A stretch of 64,000 nt of DNA from Bacillus sp. B15-48 (GCF_016879755.1 NZ_WOFU01000003.1:310001-374000), one strand, 5' to 3'; shown: positions 24,325 through 33,276, numbered from the stretch's first letter. Program-made: numbers and translations. The notes: generated from the letters alone by a model not told the origin.

Positions 24325-25475
24325 TGTTGAATAACCCCCTTTGCTACAATGGTTCGCAGAATTTCGGTTGTACCCCCACGGAGTGTAAAACCAGGTGAAT
24401 GCAGAATGGACTCGGCCATCAGTCTTTCTAGCAGCAATTCAGATTGTGTTGAAGGTAGCGCTTTAACGAGAAGGCGAGCTAATTCTGCAATATCCTGCTC
24501 AAATTGAGTTCCCATATCCTTGACTAAGGAAGCAATAATATTAGAAGGTACACCTTGCTCTAGCATTTGTGCCACTCCAAGTGACATATTTCGAAGCGTC
24601 CAAAGTCTAGAAACGAATCGACTAACATGACTTAGCCCATCTTTATCTTCATTATTCACAAGAGTATTTGTTAATTCATTAAGAAGCGGATATGTACTCA
24701 GAAATCTTTCTGGACCGCTTCTTTCATAGGCTAATTCTGTCATTCCTTGCATCCACCCATTTCCAATCTCACCAATTACTCGATTTTCAGGGACAAATAC
24801 ATCTTCGAAAAATACTTCATTAAAATGATGTTCACCAGTCATTAAATGAATCGGCCGAACTGTTACTCCTGGAGATGACAAGTCTACCGCAAGCTGACTC
24901 ATCCCAGCATGACGTTTGTTCGCTTCTTCAGGAGATGTCCGACAAAGTGTAATCATATAATCCGCGTAGTGAGCTCCACTAGACCAAGTTTTACTCCCGT
25001 TCAGAAGCCACCCATTTTCTACCTTGACTGCCTTTGTTTTAATAGCAGCTAAATCAGATCCTGCATTTGGCTCGCTTAAACCTATAGCGAATGCACATTC
25101 CCCTTTTGCTATTTTAGGTAGGAAGAAATTTTTTTGTTCCTCCGTACCAAACTTTAAAAAAAGCGGACCTGATTGTCTATCAGCTATCCAATGCCGTGCA
25201 ACTGGAGCACCTGCAGCTAGTAATTCTTCTGTTACTACATATCTCTCGATAGCCGAGCGTCCATGACCACCATATTCAATTGGCCATGTCATCCCAATCC
25301 AACCTCTTTCTCCTAATTTTCTCGAAAAATCTATGGAAACACTGCTTAACCAGCAATCACTTTTTGGTTCGAATGTCCCGTTTTCACGTTCAACTTTCAA
25401 AAATTCTCGTATTTCTTTTCTAAGTTCCGCTGTTTTCTCTGGTAAATTCACAACTGGAATATCTAATGGTTTCAA
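24321..25475 (-). CDS. Acyl-CoA dehydrogenase, long (alpha-like) subunit
   Basis: A 384-residue ACAD (WPIEYGGHGRSAIERY, AIGLSEPNAGSDLAAIKT, GWLLNGSKTWSSGAHYAD, TLRGGTTEILR). The C-terminal position that is Glu in medium-chain enzymes is Gly here, and YERSGPER offers a glutamate at the isovaleryl-type position. A frame from GTG 25484 exists, but GAGGTGG fits TTG 25475 (5-nt spacing). It is the first gene of an operon with the shorter dehydrogenase and the crotonase, probably for degrading a branched, cyclic or bulky acyl-CoA. Confidence 0.85.
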   Translation of the reverse strand: MKPLDIPVVNLPEKTAELRKEIREFLKVERENGTFEPKSDCWLSSVSIDFSRKLGERGWIGMTWPIEYGGHGRSAIERYVVTEELLAAGAPVARHWIADRQSGPLFLKFGTEEQKNFFLPKIAKGECAFAIGLSEPNAGSDLAAIKTKAVKVENGWLLNGSKTWSSGAHYADYMITLCRTSPEEANKRHAGMSQLAVDLSSPGVTVRPIHLMTGEHHFNEVFFEDVFVPENRVIGEIGNGWMQGMTELAYERSGPERFLSTYPLLNELTNTLVNNEDKDGLSHVSRFVSRLWTLRNMSLGVAQMLEQGVPSNIIASLVKDMGTQFEQDIAELARLLVKALPSTQSELLLERLMAESILHSPGFTLRGGTTEILRTIVAKGVIQQ

Positions 25476-25490
25476 AAACTCCACCTCTTT

Positions 25491-25556
25491 TATCGTTTAT
25501 CGATACTTAATACCATTATTTAATAATATTATAAACCCAATTTAGTTTTTAGTCAA
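25491..25556 (-). promoter_or_regulatory. Promoter and possible operators of the acyl-CoA dehydrogenase operon
   Basis: TTGACT (25556-25551), a 17-bp spacer and TATAAT (25533-25528) on the minus strand make a strong SigA promoter. Downstream of the -10 are ATTATTaAATAAT and TATCGATAAACGATA, AT-rich symmetric elements that could bind a TetR-type repressor such as FadR. No regulator gene is adjacent. Confidence 0.65.
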
Positions 25557-25585
25557 TTTGGAATTATCAGTTTTTAAATAATGAT

Positions 25586-25630
25586 AAAAGGTGCCATGAT
25601 CATCCAGATTCTAGATGATGCATGGCACCT
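25586..25630 (-). terminator. Large hairpin terminator near the permease remnant
   Basis: GGTGCCATG (25590-25598) pairs with CATGGCACC (25621-25629), with inner pairing of ATCATC and GATGAT. TTTTATC follows on the minus strand and TCGTCTTTT on the plus. It lies past the LLM oxidoreductase gene and the permease remnant. Confidence 0.7.
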
Positions 25631-25675
25631 CGTCTTTTATCACCAATTTATTGTATAAAAAAGCAACACTAAAAT

Positions 25676-25888
25676 TTACATAACCTCTGAATCCGTATTT
25701 GTTACCGACTTTAGTTCCCGTTGACTTGTCAGAAGGTTTATCAGGATATAGCTTATCCCCGCGGATATAATTCCTATGACTGCTGGAATTAAAATTTCAG
25801 CCTGCAGAGAAAGTTAACCAGCAACCCCACCTACGAGCCAAGCAACCATTGCTCTAAGGTTAAACATTTGGTTCAGTTTGCTTCTTTT
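25676..25888 (-). pseudogene. 3' remnant of a cytosine/purine permease (CodB-like, NCS1)
   Basis: On the minus strand one frame reads KRSKLNQMFNLRAMVAWLVG, GVAG, an internal TAA, then LSLQAEILIPAVIGIISAG, ISYILINLLTSQRELKS and a final TAA at 25676-25678. This resembles the last two membrane segments and tail of NCS1 permeases of the CodB type. The 5' part of the gene is missing, and a REPIN-like repeat begins exactly where the homology ends. The internal stop and truncation make it non-functional. Confidence 0.65.
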
Positions 25889-25889
25889 G

Positions 25890-25957
25890 GAAACGCCGGG
25901 ACGGTTCTCGCGTTTCGTTTTCATTCACGAAACATCAAAGAGCCGTTCCCGCGTTTC
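25890..25957. repeat. REPIN-like pair of inverted palindromes
   Basis: A unit ending GGGACGGTTCTCGCGTTTC (25890-25916) and an inverted copy starting GAAACATCAAAGAGCCGTTCC (25929-25957) are separated by 12 bp. Each unit is itself near-palindromic at its ends (GAAAC...GTTTC). It abuts the truncated permease remnant. Confidence 0.75.
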
Positions 25958-25983
25958 ACTTAACTTAATTTTCCTGTAAAAGT

Positions 25984-27045
25984 TTATTTACTTGTTTCTC
26001 TTCGAACGATTGGAGCAATTTTCGTTGCTAACAATTCAATACCTTTTGCTACATTCTCAAATGGTTGACCACCTATATCTAACTGTGCAAGGAAACGTTG
26101 GTGTCCAAAGAGTTCGTATTGTTTAAGTATTTTTTCGACGATTTGCTGTGGACTCCCCACGAACAAAGCAGTATCCGGACTAGCCATATGTTCAAAGTCA
26201 GCCCTTGACATCCTTGTCACCATTCCGCGCTGACGGTTCACATATTCCCAGTAATTGGAGTAATAGGGGTAAAACTCGTCCTTTGCTTGCTGAGTTGTCT
26301 CAGCTAGATAAGCATGACCGGTTACACCAACCTTCAATATTTCTGGTGCATGTCCAGCGTCTAGTCCAGCTTGACGATATAGTTCGACAAATGGCTTAAA
26401 TCGTCTTGGATGACCACCCAAGATAGCTAAAGCCATTCCCGCCCCAAATCTTCCAGCACGAACGGCACTCTCGGGAGTACCACCAACTCCAATCCAAATT
26501 GGTAATTTTTCTTGTACTGATCTTGGAGCAATTTCAGCATTTCTTAAAGAAGGACGGAACTTCCCCGACCATGTGACGGTCTCATCTTGAGTCAGTTGTA
26601 ATAGGAGGTCCAGATGTTCTTCAAACAATTCATCATAATCGTTTGTACTATAACCGAAAAGAGGAAATGCTTCTATAAAGGCTCCTCTACCAGCCAGTAT
26701 TTCTGCTCGTCCATCGGAAAGTAAATCCAATGTAGCAAAATCTTCATATAGACGAACAGGATCAAGCGTACTTAAAACACTTGTTGTACTTGTTAAACGA
26801 ATTTGTTTTGTTACTTGTGCAATAGCAGCCAATAGAACCGCAGGAGAAGAAGAAGCATAATCGAGCCGATGATGTTCTCCCACGCCAAATACGTCTAGTC
26901 CTGCCTCATCGGCAAGTTTAGCAGCTTGAATGATTTCTTTTACTCTTTCCTTAGCCGTTATCGTCTTTCCACTGATGGGATCCGGACCAATATCCGCTAG
27001 TGTATAAATACCAATCTCCATACCGGAACTTTCTATAGTAGCCAA
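25984..27045 (-). CDS. LLM-class flavin-dependent oxidoreductase
   Basis: A 353-residue luciferase-like TIM-barrel protein (EIGIYTLADIGPDP, GLDVFGVGEHHRLDYASSSPA, TSTTSVLSTLDPVRLYEDFATLDLLS, then GRAEILAGRGAFIEAF). These proteins use FMNH2 or F420 to oxidise or reduce organic substrates. The GEHHR motif places it in the bacterial luciferase-like group that includes many Bacillus proteins of unknown substrate. The gene lies 16 nt after the CatE-like gene, so both probably act on the same aromatic compound or quinone. A GGGAGGTA site precedes the ATG. Confidence 0.85.
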   Translation of the reverse strand: MATIESSGMEIGIYTLADIGPDPISGKTITAKERVKEIIQAAKLADEAGLDVFGVGEHHRLDYASSSPAVLLAAIAQVTKQIRLTSTTSVLSTLDPVRLYEDFATLDLLSDGRAEILAGRGAFIEAFPLFGYSTNDYDELFEEHLDLLLQLTQDETVTWSGKFRPSLRNAEIAPRSVQEKLPIWIGVGGTPESAVRAGRFGAGMALAILGGHPRRFKPFVELYRQAGLDAGHAPEILKVGVTGHAYLAETTQQAKDEFYPYYSNYWEYVNRQRGMVTRMSRADFEHMASPDTALFVGSPQQIVEKILKQYELFGHQRFLAQLDIGGQPFENVAKGIELLATKIAPIVRRETSK

Positions 27046-27061
27046 CCGGATACCTCCCTTC

Positions 27062-27913
27062 TTATACAGCTAACACTATTGCGTTTCCAGAAGGATCAAA
27101 GGTAATAAAATGATTATTTTCTTCTAATACCTCCGCACCAATCTGCTTCAAATTCGTAACTGCTTGTTCACGAGCTTCTTCATTATCAAAAATGAGCGTA
27201 AACGATTCGAGACCTACGCTATTTTTGGACGGAGCCGGGGCACCTACACCATTCCATGTGTTAACCCCTACATGATGGTGATATTTTCCATAGGAAAGGA
27301 ATAAGGCTTGCGTTCCATATCGATTGACAACGTCCAATCCCAATCCTTTTACATAAAATTCTTCAGTCTTATTTAGTTCTGACACGTGTAAATGAATATG
27401 ACCCATTACCGTTTCAGCAGGCATTCTTTGCCAAGGTTTATCCGGTGTAGCATGTTTTAGCAAATTTTCAAAACCTAAAGGATCAACAGCCATTTCCACT
27501 TCACCACCATTCCAATTCCATTCATTCGGTGCTCGATCTCGATAGATTTCAATCTCATTTCCATCTGGATCGTGTAGGTACAATGCTTCACTGACAAGGT
27601 GGTCAGAAGACCCAAAGCGAATTCCTTTGTTCGCCAAATGAACGACAATATTGGCTAAATCTGATTGAGCTGGTAATAGAATTGCAAAATGATATAAACC
27701 AGTCGTTCTTCCTTGTTTTGGTACAACATCTTCAGGTTGCTCCAGTGATAAAAAACTTGTTTTCCCTTCAGTTGTTAGTTTCGCTGTTGAAGCTGTTTGT
27801 TCTAATATATCGAATCCTAGAACATTTTTATAAAATTCTATTGAACGTTGGAGATTTTCCACTTTAACATTTACATGCCCAATAAATGTTGTTGGTTTTG
27901 TGTGAAATCCCAT
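27062..27913 (-). CDS. catE: CatE-like catechol 2,3-dioxygenase (VOC family)
   Basis: A 283-residue protein made of two vicinal-oxygen-chelate modules, closely similar to CatE (YfiE) of B. subtilis. The shared segments are GLYHFAILLP, SEALYLHDPDGNEIEIY, and MGHIHLHVSELNKTEEFY with YHHHVGVNTWNG. The C-terminal module carries the metal site (His in GHIHLH, His in HHHVG and a Glu near the end). GGGAGGG lies 6 nt before ATG 27913; the frame opens earlier at a TTG (27928) that overlaps the ribosome site. It cleaves catechol-type rings and is often linked to quinone/catechol stress. The regulator gene (catR-like) is not adjacent. Confidence 0.85.
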   Translation of the reverse strand: MGFHTKPTTFIGHVNVKVENLQRSIEFYKNVLGFDILEQTASTAKLTTEGKTSFLSLEQPEDVVPKQGRTTGLYHFAILLPAQSDLANIVVHLANKGIRFGSSDHLVSEALYLHDPDGNEIEIYRDRAPNEWNWNGGEVEMAVDPLGFENLLKHATPDKPWQRMPAETVMGHIHLHVSELNKTEEFYVKGLGLDVVNRYGTQALFLSYGKYHHHVGVNTWNGVGAPAPSKNSVGLESFTLIFDNEEAREQAVTNLKQIGAEVLEENNHFITFDPSGNAIVLAV

Positions 27914-27938
27914 AAATAACCCTCCCAAAGTACATTTT

Positions 27939-28095
27939 TTATGATTTAAAAACTACCGCAACAACATATGCCAGAAATCCCAATACTATCAAACAAGCCA
28001 ACTGTATTGGAATTCCACCTTGGAACTTTTGATGAATATAAAAATGTAAGACCTACTACTCAAAGTATAACTTTCCCCATTTCGTTTTTATTCAT
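27939..28095 (-). pseudogene. Decayed small membrane-protein gene
   Basis: With GGAAAGGG upstream, an ATG at 28095 starts MNKNEMGKVIL, then an in-frame TGA, then VVGLTFLYS. After a shift to the adjacent frame, the text YIHQKFQGGIPIQLACLIV continues with LGFLAYVVAVVFKS and a TAA. A single Trp-to-stop change and one frameshift would explain it. The product would have been about 50 residues with two membrane segments. I do not recognise the family. Confidence 0.5.
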
Positions 28096-28150
28096 TTTAC
28101 ATTTTCCCTTTCCAAATTATGTTAGTTTATGTAAGTAAGTATATTTAAAA

Positions 28151-28177
28151 GAAACATCAGAACCGTCCCGGCGTTTC
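28151..28177. repeat. Solitary REP-like palindrome at a stop codon
   Basis: GAAACATCAGAACCGTCCC continues to GGCGTTTC at 28177. It ends 1 nt before the stop codon (28179-28181) of the MBL-fold gene on the minus strand. It is identical to the right-hand unit at 21804-21830. Confidence 0.75.
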
Positions 28178-28178
28178 G

Positions 28179-29000
28179 CTACCCACTCCATTCTTGTTTA
28201 AATAACTTTTTATTCTTCTCATGGAACTTCCTCATATTTCTCGGAAACTTGCAGCCGGCAATTAACTGGTTCATTCCTTCTTCATTCTCTTCCTGAACAA
28301 ACTTTCTCATCTTATGAATATACTTCAATGAGTCTTGCTGTCTTTTCTGCATTTCGGCATGATCTCTAGTAGGAGTACCATGACCTGTTACCAACAATTT
28401 AATGGGGTAGTGTTCGAGAATATCATCTAGTTTTAAGAGCGTTTTCTCATACTCATAGCTGCTAAAATAAATATAAGGAAATTCGATGTCAGAAAGATAA
28501 TCTCCAGCTACAAGAATTCCCAGCGGCTCAACCACTGTCATGATTCCATCATCATTATGCCCAGGTGCTTGATAGAATGTTAATTTTGTCTTTCCGATTG
28601 AAAAACTGGTTTCTTCTCCTGCAATTGCATGATCAACTTCTGGATAGACAATTTCATCATTTCTTGTTACATAATATTCATCATCAAATGCCTTTATTTG
28701 TTCGATAATGTCTTCCTTATCTTTAAAAGCTTTTTTATCAAACGCATCACTTGCGATGACTTTTGCTTCTGGAAAAGCTTGATAGCCAATAATATGATCA
28801 AAATCGGAATGGGTAAATAGTAAGTAAAGGGGCCGACTTCCTTTTACTTCATTCACATACTGCTTGATTTCTTCAACTTCATGCGGGAGCCAGCACGGAT
28901 CCACGACAATGACACAATCTTCCGTGGTAATGACGGAAGAAATCGTCTCATATAATGCACTGCGAAACAGCGTCAGATTTTCATCCTTCCAAACAATCAA
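28179..29000 (-). CDS. MBL-fold metallo-hydrolase
   Basis: A 273-residue metallo-beta-lactamase-fold protein with the THSDFDH metal motif (a variant of HxHxDH), GHNDDG and a later GHGTPTRDH. Glyoxalase II-like and lactonase-like enzymes share this architecture; the substrate is unknown. GGAGGAG lies 8 nt before the TTG start. It is monocistronic, and a REP-like palindrome follows the stop. Confidence 0.85.
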   Translation of the reverse strand: MIVWKDENLTLFRSALYETISSVITTEDCVIVVDPCWLPHEVEEIKQYVNEVKGSRPLYLLFTHSDFDHIIGYQAFPEAKVIASDAFDKKAFKDKEDIIEQIKAFDDEYYVTRNDEIVYPEVDHAIAGEETSFSIGKTKLTFYQAPGHNDDGIMTVVEPLGILVAGDYLSDIEFPYIYFSSYEYEKTLLKLDDILEHYPIKLLVTGHGTPTRDHAEMQKRQQDSLKYIHKMRKFVQEENEEGMNQLIAGCKFPRNMRKFHEKNKKLFKQEWSG

Positions 29001-29195
29001 ACGATTCTCCTCCTTTATTTCATTAAATCGCTTCTATCTCTTCCACAATAATAAAAGTTGTCATATTTTATCGCTCTTTTCTAGAAGCTACAAGGAATTC
29101 GTAATATGAAAAATAAAGAGGGATACGTCAAGAAGCATCCGAAATTCGGAGTTGATTGGATGGGTGAATGAGGAATTCGGTGGAGATGAAGAAAA

Positions 29196-30344
29196 TTAGG
29201 AAGGCGGAAGAACCGCCCCCATATTTTCTTCAACAACCATACGATAGTGACCAAGTAAATTCTCAAATATTGTCTCCCACTTCTGTGTCAATGCATAATT
29301 TCTCGCTTCAATGCCCATTGAAGTCCGCAAATGATCGTTCATAAGTACTTCGCAAACAGCGTTTGTAAATGCTGCTACATCCCCAGGTTCACATAACCGG
29401 CCAGTGAACCCGTTTTTAATAATACTTTTGACTCCACCTGAATTTGCACCAATGACGGGAGTGCCGCTTGCAAGTGATTCAAGTGCAACGTTTCCAAAGG
29501 TTTCTGTCGGAGAAGGAAAGACAAATAAATCGGAGACGGAATAAATCTCTGCCAATTCTTGTCCTTGTAAATAGCCAGTGAACATCATCGATGGTGGAGC
29601 TTCCTTTTCTACTATTTCCCGCAAAGGACCATCTCCGACAATCATCCATTGGACGTTTTCGGCTATATGCAGTGGAAGTGATTTTGCAACATCTAGAAGA
29701 ATGTGAACATCTTTTTCCGGAGCTAACCTCCCAACATAAGATAAGATGTAAGGCTTACGGATTTTGTATTTTTGCCGAACACTGTATTGATCATAAAAAG
29801 GGTGGAATAATTGACAATCAACCCCTCTTGGCCACACCTCAAGATTTGAGAATTCATTCATCTTTAGCTGTTCTAGCGTTTCAATAGATGGAACAAAGGT
29901 TTTTTTGAATGATTTATGAAACCAGTACATATATTTCCATAGAAATTTTGCGAGAAATTGAAGATTATAGTATTGAAGATACTGATTAAAATCTGTATGG
30001 TAAGAGCCTACAAGCGGGATATTCAGTTTATTCGCGTAATAAACACCACTAAGTCCCATATTAAATGGAGTAGCGACATGAATGATATCTGGTTTAAACT
30101 GTTCTAACTCATCTTTAATGGAAAATACATTTGGAAATGCTAAGCGACATTCAGGATATAAAATAAAGGACAGACTCTTAAAACGATGAATATGTGTGGA
30201 GACATACTCACCCGAAGAGGCTGTAGGTGCAAAAACTTTAACAGAATGATTGTTGGCATGTAAATAATCCGTAAACCGCTTTAGCGTTCGTGCGACTCCA
30301 TTGATGTCTGGATAAAAGGTATCGGTGAAGATTGCGATTTTCAT
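29196..30344 (-). CDS. GT4-family glycosyltransferase
   Basis: A 382-residue GT-B fold enzyme. The N-terminal domain starts MKIAIFTDTFYPDINGVART; the C-terminal domain has LSYVGRLAPEKDVHILL and the EX7E motif ETFGNVALE. It resembles mannosyl- or glucosyl-transferases that act on diacylglycerol or phosphatidylinositol. It lies 19 nt after the UDP-glucose dehydrogenase gene, so UDP-glucuronate is the most likely donor and a glucuronosyl lipid a possible product (inference). GGAGGA precedes the ATG. No clear terminator was found in the 195 nt downstream. Confidence 0.85.
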   Translation of the reverse strand: MKIAIFTDTFYPDINGVARTLKRFTDYLHANNHSVKVFAPTASSGEYVSTHIHRFKSLSFILYPECRLAFPNVFSIKDELEQFKPDIIHVATPFNMGLSGVYYANKLNIPLVGSYHTDFNQYLQYYNLQFLAKFLWKYMYWFHKSFKKTFVPSIETLEQLKMNEFSNLEVWPRGVDCQLFHPFYDQYSVRQKYKIRKPYILSYVGRLAPEKDVHILLDVAKSLPLHIAENVQWMIVGDGPLREIVEKEAPPSMMFTGYLQGQELAEIYSVSDLFVFPSPTETFGNVALESLASGTPVIGANSGGVKSIIKNGFTGRLCEPGDVAAFTNAVCEVLMNDHLRTSMGIEARNYALTQKWETIFENLLGHYRMVVEENMGAVLPPS

Positions 30345-30363
30345 AGTATCCTCCTTTACACCT

Positions 30364-31686
30364 TTAGCTTTTCACTCCAACTTTAAGCTTCGGCGGCCTT
30401 CCGATTGAAAGATAGTTAATATCTGCCTTCTCAACCTCTTCTAGCGAATAACAGTTTCTCCCATCAATGATGATTGCCGTTTTCATCAATTTCCCGTATA
30501 GTTCTAAAGGGAAATCCTTAATTTGCTGCCACTCTGTGGCGATGATAACTAATTCGGCGTTTAACAGAGCAGAATGAAGATCAGTTGTATACGCAATCGA
30601 ATTTCCTAACACTTTTTTCGCATTTTCAATTGCAATCGGATCATAGGCGATTACTTCTGCCTCTTCCACTAACAACTCTTTTACAATTGTTAAGGAAGCT
30701 GATTCTCGTATATCATCGGTATTGGGTTTAAAAGCTAACCCAAGTAAAGCGATTCTTACTCCTTTTAAAGATCCTAACAGCTCTTTTGCCTTCATCACGA
30801 CTAATGATTGTTGAATTTTATTTACTTTGATGACAGATTCAAGCAGTTCAAAACGATGATGAACATCCCCTGCTAGTTGTACAAGTGCTTTCGTGTCCTT
30901 CGGAAAACATGATCCACCATATCCAATTCCTGCTTTTAAAAAATGGGAACCAATCCGTTTATCTTGACCAATACCAAATGCTACTTCATCAATATTTGCA
31001 CCAACTTTTTCACAAATGGCCGCAATTTCATTAATAAAACTAATTTTTGTCGCTAAAAAAGCATTTGAAGCATATTTAATCATTTCTGCACTTCGGATTG
31101 TTGTTTTTATGAGCGGAATTTTAAGCGGGAAAAAGATTTCCTCTATCTTTGCTGCAGCCTCTTCGTTATCCGCACCAATAATGATTCGGTCGCCATGATA
31201 AAAATCAAAAATGGCTGAACCTTCTCGAAGAAATTCAGGAGTTGAAACCATATTTATTTGCAGATGTGATTGTTTTACACTTTGAATGATGTCTCTAATT
31301 TCCTCATTTGTCCCAACCGGAACCGTGCTCTTCGTACAAACAATCACATCATTCTCGATATTCATGCCGATTGTGTATGCCACTTCTTTAATATATTCAA
31401 GATTTACTGTTCCATCATGATTTTCAGGTGTTCCCACCGAAATAAAAATAACCTCGGCCTCCCGGTAGGCATCTTTGGCATTTGTTGTAAAACTCAAATC
31501 GCCATTTAAAAGGTTTTTCTTAAGCAACTCTTCTAACCCTGCCTCATGAATCGTGGGACGCCCTTTTTTTAATAATTCAATCTTCTCTTCATGTACGTCT
31601 ACGCACGTGACATCATGTCCGATATCAGCTAAACATACACCAGTGATTAAACCTACGTATCCTGTCCCAGCAACAGTAATTCTCAT
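30364..31686 (-). CDS. ugd: UDP-glucose 6-dehydrogenase
   Basis: A 440-residue UGD with the N-terminal Rossmann motif GTGYVGLITGVCLADIGH, the catalytic cysteine in GIGYGGSCFPKD, and a C-terminal Rossmann domain (LGLAFKPNTDDIRES). It oxidises UDP-glucose to UDP-glucuronate with two NAD+. It is the first gene of a two-gene operon with the GT4 glycosyltransferase. GGAGGGG precedes the ATG. TuaD and YtcA are the Bacillus relatives; no teichuronic-acid genes are adjacent. Confidence 0.95.
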   Translation of the reverse strand: MRITVAGTGYVGLITGVCLADIGHDVTCVDVHEEKIELLKKGRPTIHEAGLEELLKKNLLNGDLSFTTNAKDAYREAEVIFISVGTPENHDGTVNLEYIKEVAYTIGMNIENDVIVCTKSTVPVGTNEEIRDIIQSVKQSHLQINMVSTPEFLREGSAIFDFYHGDRIIIGADNEEAAAKIEEIFFPLKIPLIKTTIRSAEMIKYASNAFLATKISFINEIAAICEKVGANIDEVAFGIGQDKRIGSHFLKAGIGYGGSCFPKDTKALVQLAGDVHHRFELLESVIKVNKIQQSLVVMKAKELLGSLKGVRIALLGLAFKPNTDDIRESASLTIVKELLVEEAEVIAYDPIAIENAKKVLGNSIAYTTDLHSALLNAELVIIATEWQQIKDFPLELYGKLMKTAIIIDGRNCYSLEEVEKADINYLSIGRPPKLKVGVKS

Positions 31687-31815
31687 GCAACCCCTCCTGA
31701 ATATCCTTTACCCCCATTCTATTAGCTGAAGTTCAATTCTTTCTTTAGCCAGTGTTAAGCTCTTGTAAAAAATAAAGTGGATCGATTTACATTTGGTAAA
31801 TGTTAAAAATCGATG

Positions 31816-31990
31816 ATGTTTGTATTCAACGTTGGCTATGTACAAAATGATCTAAAAAAAGAGCTCGGAATGACCATTCCGAACCCTTTTGTCGACAAAC
31901 TGAGGTAATGATTGCATGAATCATTGACTTGATCAAAACAGTATATGGAAAGAATTAGGGAAAAAGGAGAGAACCGTCCCAGCGTATCTC
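31816..31990. repeat. Left copy of a 170-bp repeat flanking the biotin operon
   Basis: From ATGTTTGTATTC to AGCGTATCTC this matches 37729-37898 in the same orientation with about 85% identity by eye. It contains the palindrome TCGGAATGacCATTCCGA, the inverted repeat AATGATTgcatgAATCATT, and at its right end a degenerate REP-like unit (GAGAACCGTCCCAGCG) that touches the bioI stop codon at 31990. Confidence 0.8.
31854..31882 (-). terminator. Terminator of the biotin operon inside the left repeat
   Basis: On the minus strand TCGGAATG/CATTCCGA forms a stem followed by GCTCTTTTTTT. It lies about 110 nt past the bioI stop. Confidence 0.8.
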
Positions 31991-33198
31991 TAATTCAAGG
32001 TAATCACCAATTCGTTTAACGATCGAAACCCCATCAGTTTTCTCCATGGAAGGCGAGCAGTTGCTAGGTGGGGATTGTCCACCTTTTGCAGGAAGGTTGC
32101 AATCGCAATTTGTGCTTCTAAACGGGCCAATGGTGCACCTAAACAAAAATGCGTTCCATATCCAAATGCGAGATGAGGATTAGGATTCCTAGTGATATCA
32201 AGTAAATGTGCATGAGTGAATTTATTGGGATCTCGATTGGCAGCACCGAGAAGAATATAGACTTGATCGCCTTTTTTAATATTTACATCATGAATTTCAA
32301 TATCCTCCGATGCAACACGCGCCGTCATTTGAGTTGGACTCTCATAACGTAAAAATTCCTCGATGGCATCTTCAATAAGTGATGGATTTTCTTGTAACTT
32401 CAGCATCTGATCACGACTTTTTAAGAGGGCAAGGATTGAATTGCTGATCAGATTCACCGTTGTTTCATGACCGGCAATTACAAGCAAAATACATGTTGCC
32501 AATAATTCTTCGTCTGATAACCGATTTCCTTCCTGTTCCTCTTTTATTAACAAACTGATGAGATCTTTTTCAGGATTTTGTTTCCGTTTTTGGATGAGCT
32601 CTTTAAAATAATCCGATAAGATCATTGTAATATTATTCCCACTGTCTAAAGCCTTTCTTGACCGGGTAAAATCAATCGTTTGGATTAAGGCTACTGCCCA
32701 TTCTCTAAATCGAAGCCGATCTTCTTTTGGGACTCCTAATATGTTTGCAATAATCGTGCTGGCTAAAGGAAAGGCAAAATCGGAAATCACATCCATTGAT
32801 TTCCTGTTTTGGAGCTGTTGCAGTAAATCGTTTACCGTTTCTTGGATGGAAGGACGAAGTTTTTCTACCATTCTAGTGGTAAATACGTTATTGATTAGAG
32901 AACGCAACCGCCTATGGTCTGGTTGGTTTTTAAAAAGCATCATATTGTTTTGAATGGTTTTTAGCTTCTCATATTGTTTTGAAGTTTGCGGCAGCGGGGT
33001 TCGATTTTTAAATCGAGTATCTTTCAGAATAGCTATCGCTTCTTCATATCCAGTCACATACCATCCCGAATATTTTAATAATGTTCCCTGATAGATCGGA
33101 TGAATGGATCGAAGCTGTTCGTAAAATGGATATGGATTCTGAAAAAACTCAGCAGCAGGAAATGAAATTGGTCTCGTTTGATCTATATTCGTTGACAT
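31990..33198 (-). CDS. bioI: Cytochrome P450 BioI, pimeloyl-ACP-forming
   Basis: A 402-residue soluble P450 with the oxygen-binding AGHETT motif, the ExxR helix and the heme-binding FGYGTHFCLGAPLAR. It is very close to B. subtilis BioI over its whole length (for example SFPAAEFFQNPYPFYEQLR, KNQPDHRRLRSL). BioI cleaves acyl-ACP to give pimeloyl-ACP. It is the last gene of the operon, 78 nt after bioB. Its electron-transfer partner (a flavodoxin or ferredoxin) is not encoded here. Confidence 0.95.
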   Translation of the reverse strand: MSTNIDQTRPISFPAAEFFQNPYPFYEQLRSIHPIYQGTLLKYSGWYVTGYEEAIAILKDTRFKNRTPLPQTSKQYEKLKTIQNNMMLFKNQPDHRRLRSLINNVFTTRMVEKLRPSIQETVNDLLQQLQNRKSMDVISDFAFPLASTIIANILGVPKEDRLRFREWAVALIQTIDFTRSRKALDSGNNITMILSDYFKELIQKRKQNPEKDLISLLIKEEQEGNRLSDEELLATCILLVIAGHETTVNLISNSILALLKSRDQMLKLQENPSLIEDAIEEFLRYESPTQMTARVASEDIEIHDVNIKKGDQVYILLGAANRDPNKFTHAHLLDITRNPNPHLAFGYGTHFCLGAPLARLEAQIAIATFLQKVDNPHLATARLPWRKLMGFRSLNELVITLN

Positions 33199-33276
33199 GT
33201 CTTCCTCCTCACATTCATTTACAGAGACGGGGGTTCCCCATCTCTGTATATCTGATAAGCTATTTTTTTATTTTTC

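Noticed and set aside
29081-29266. 61-codon minus-strand frame after the GT4 gene
   Set aside because: It overlaps the end of the GT4 gene in another frame, with hydrophobic low-complexity text.
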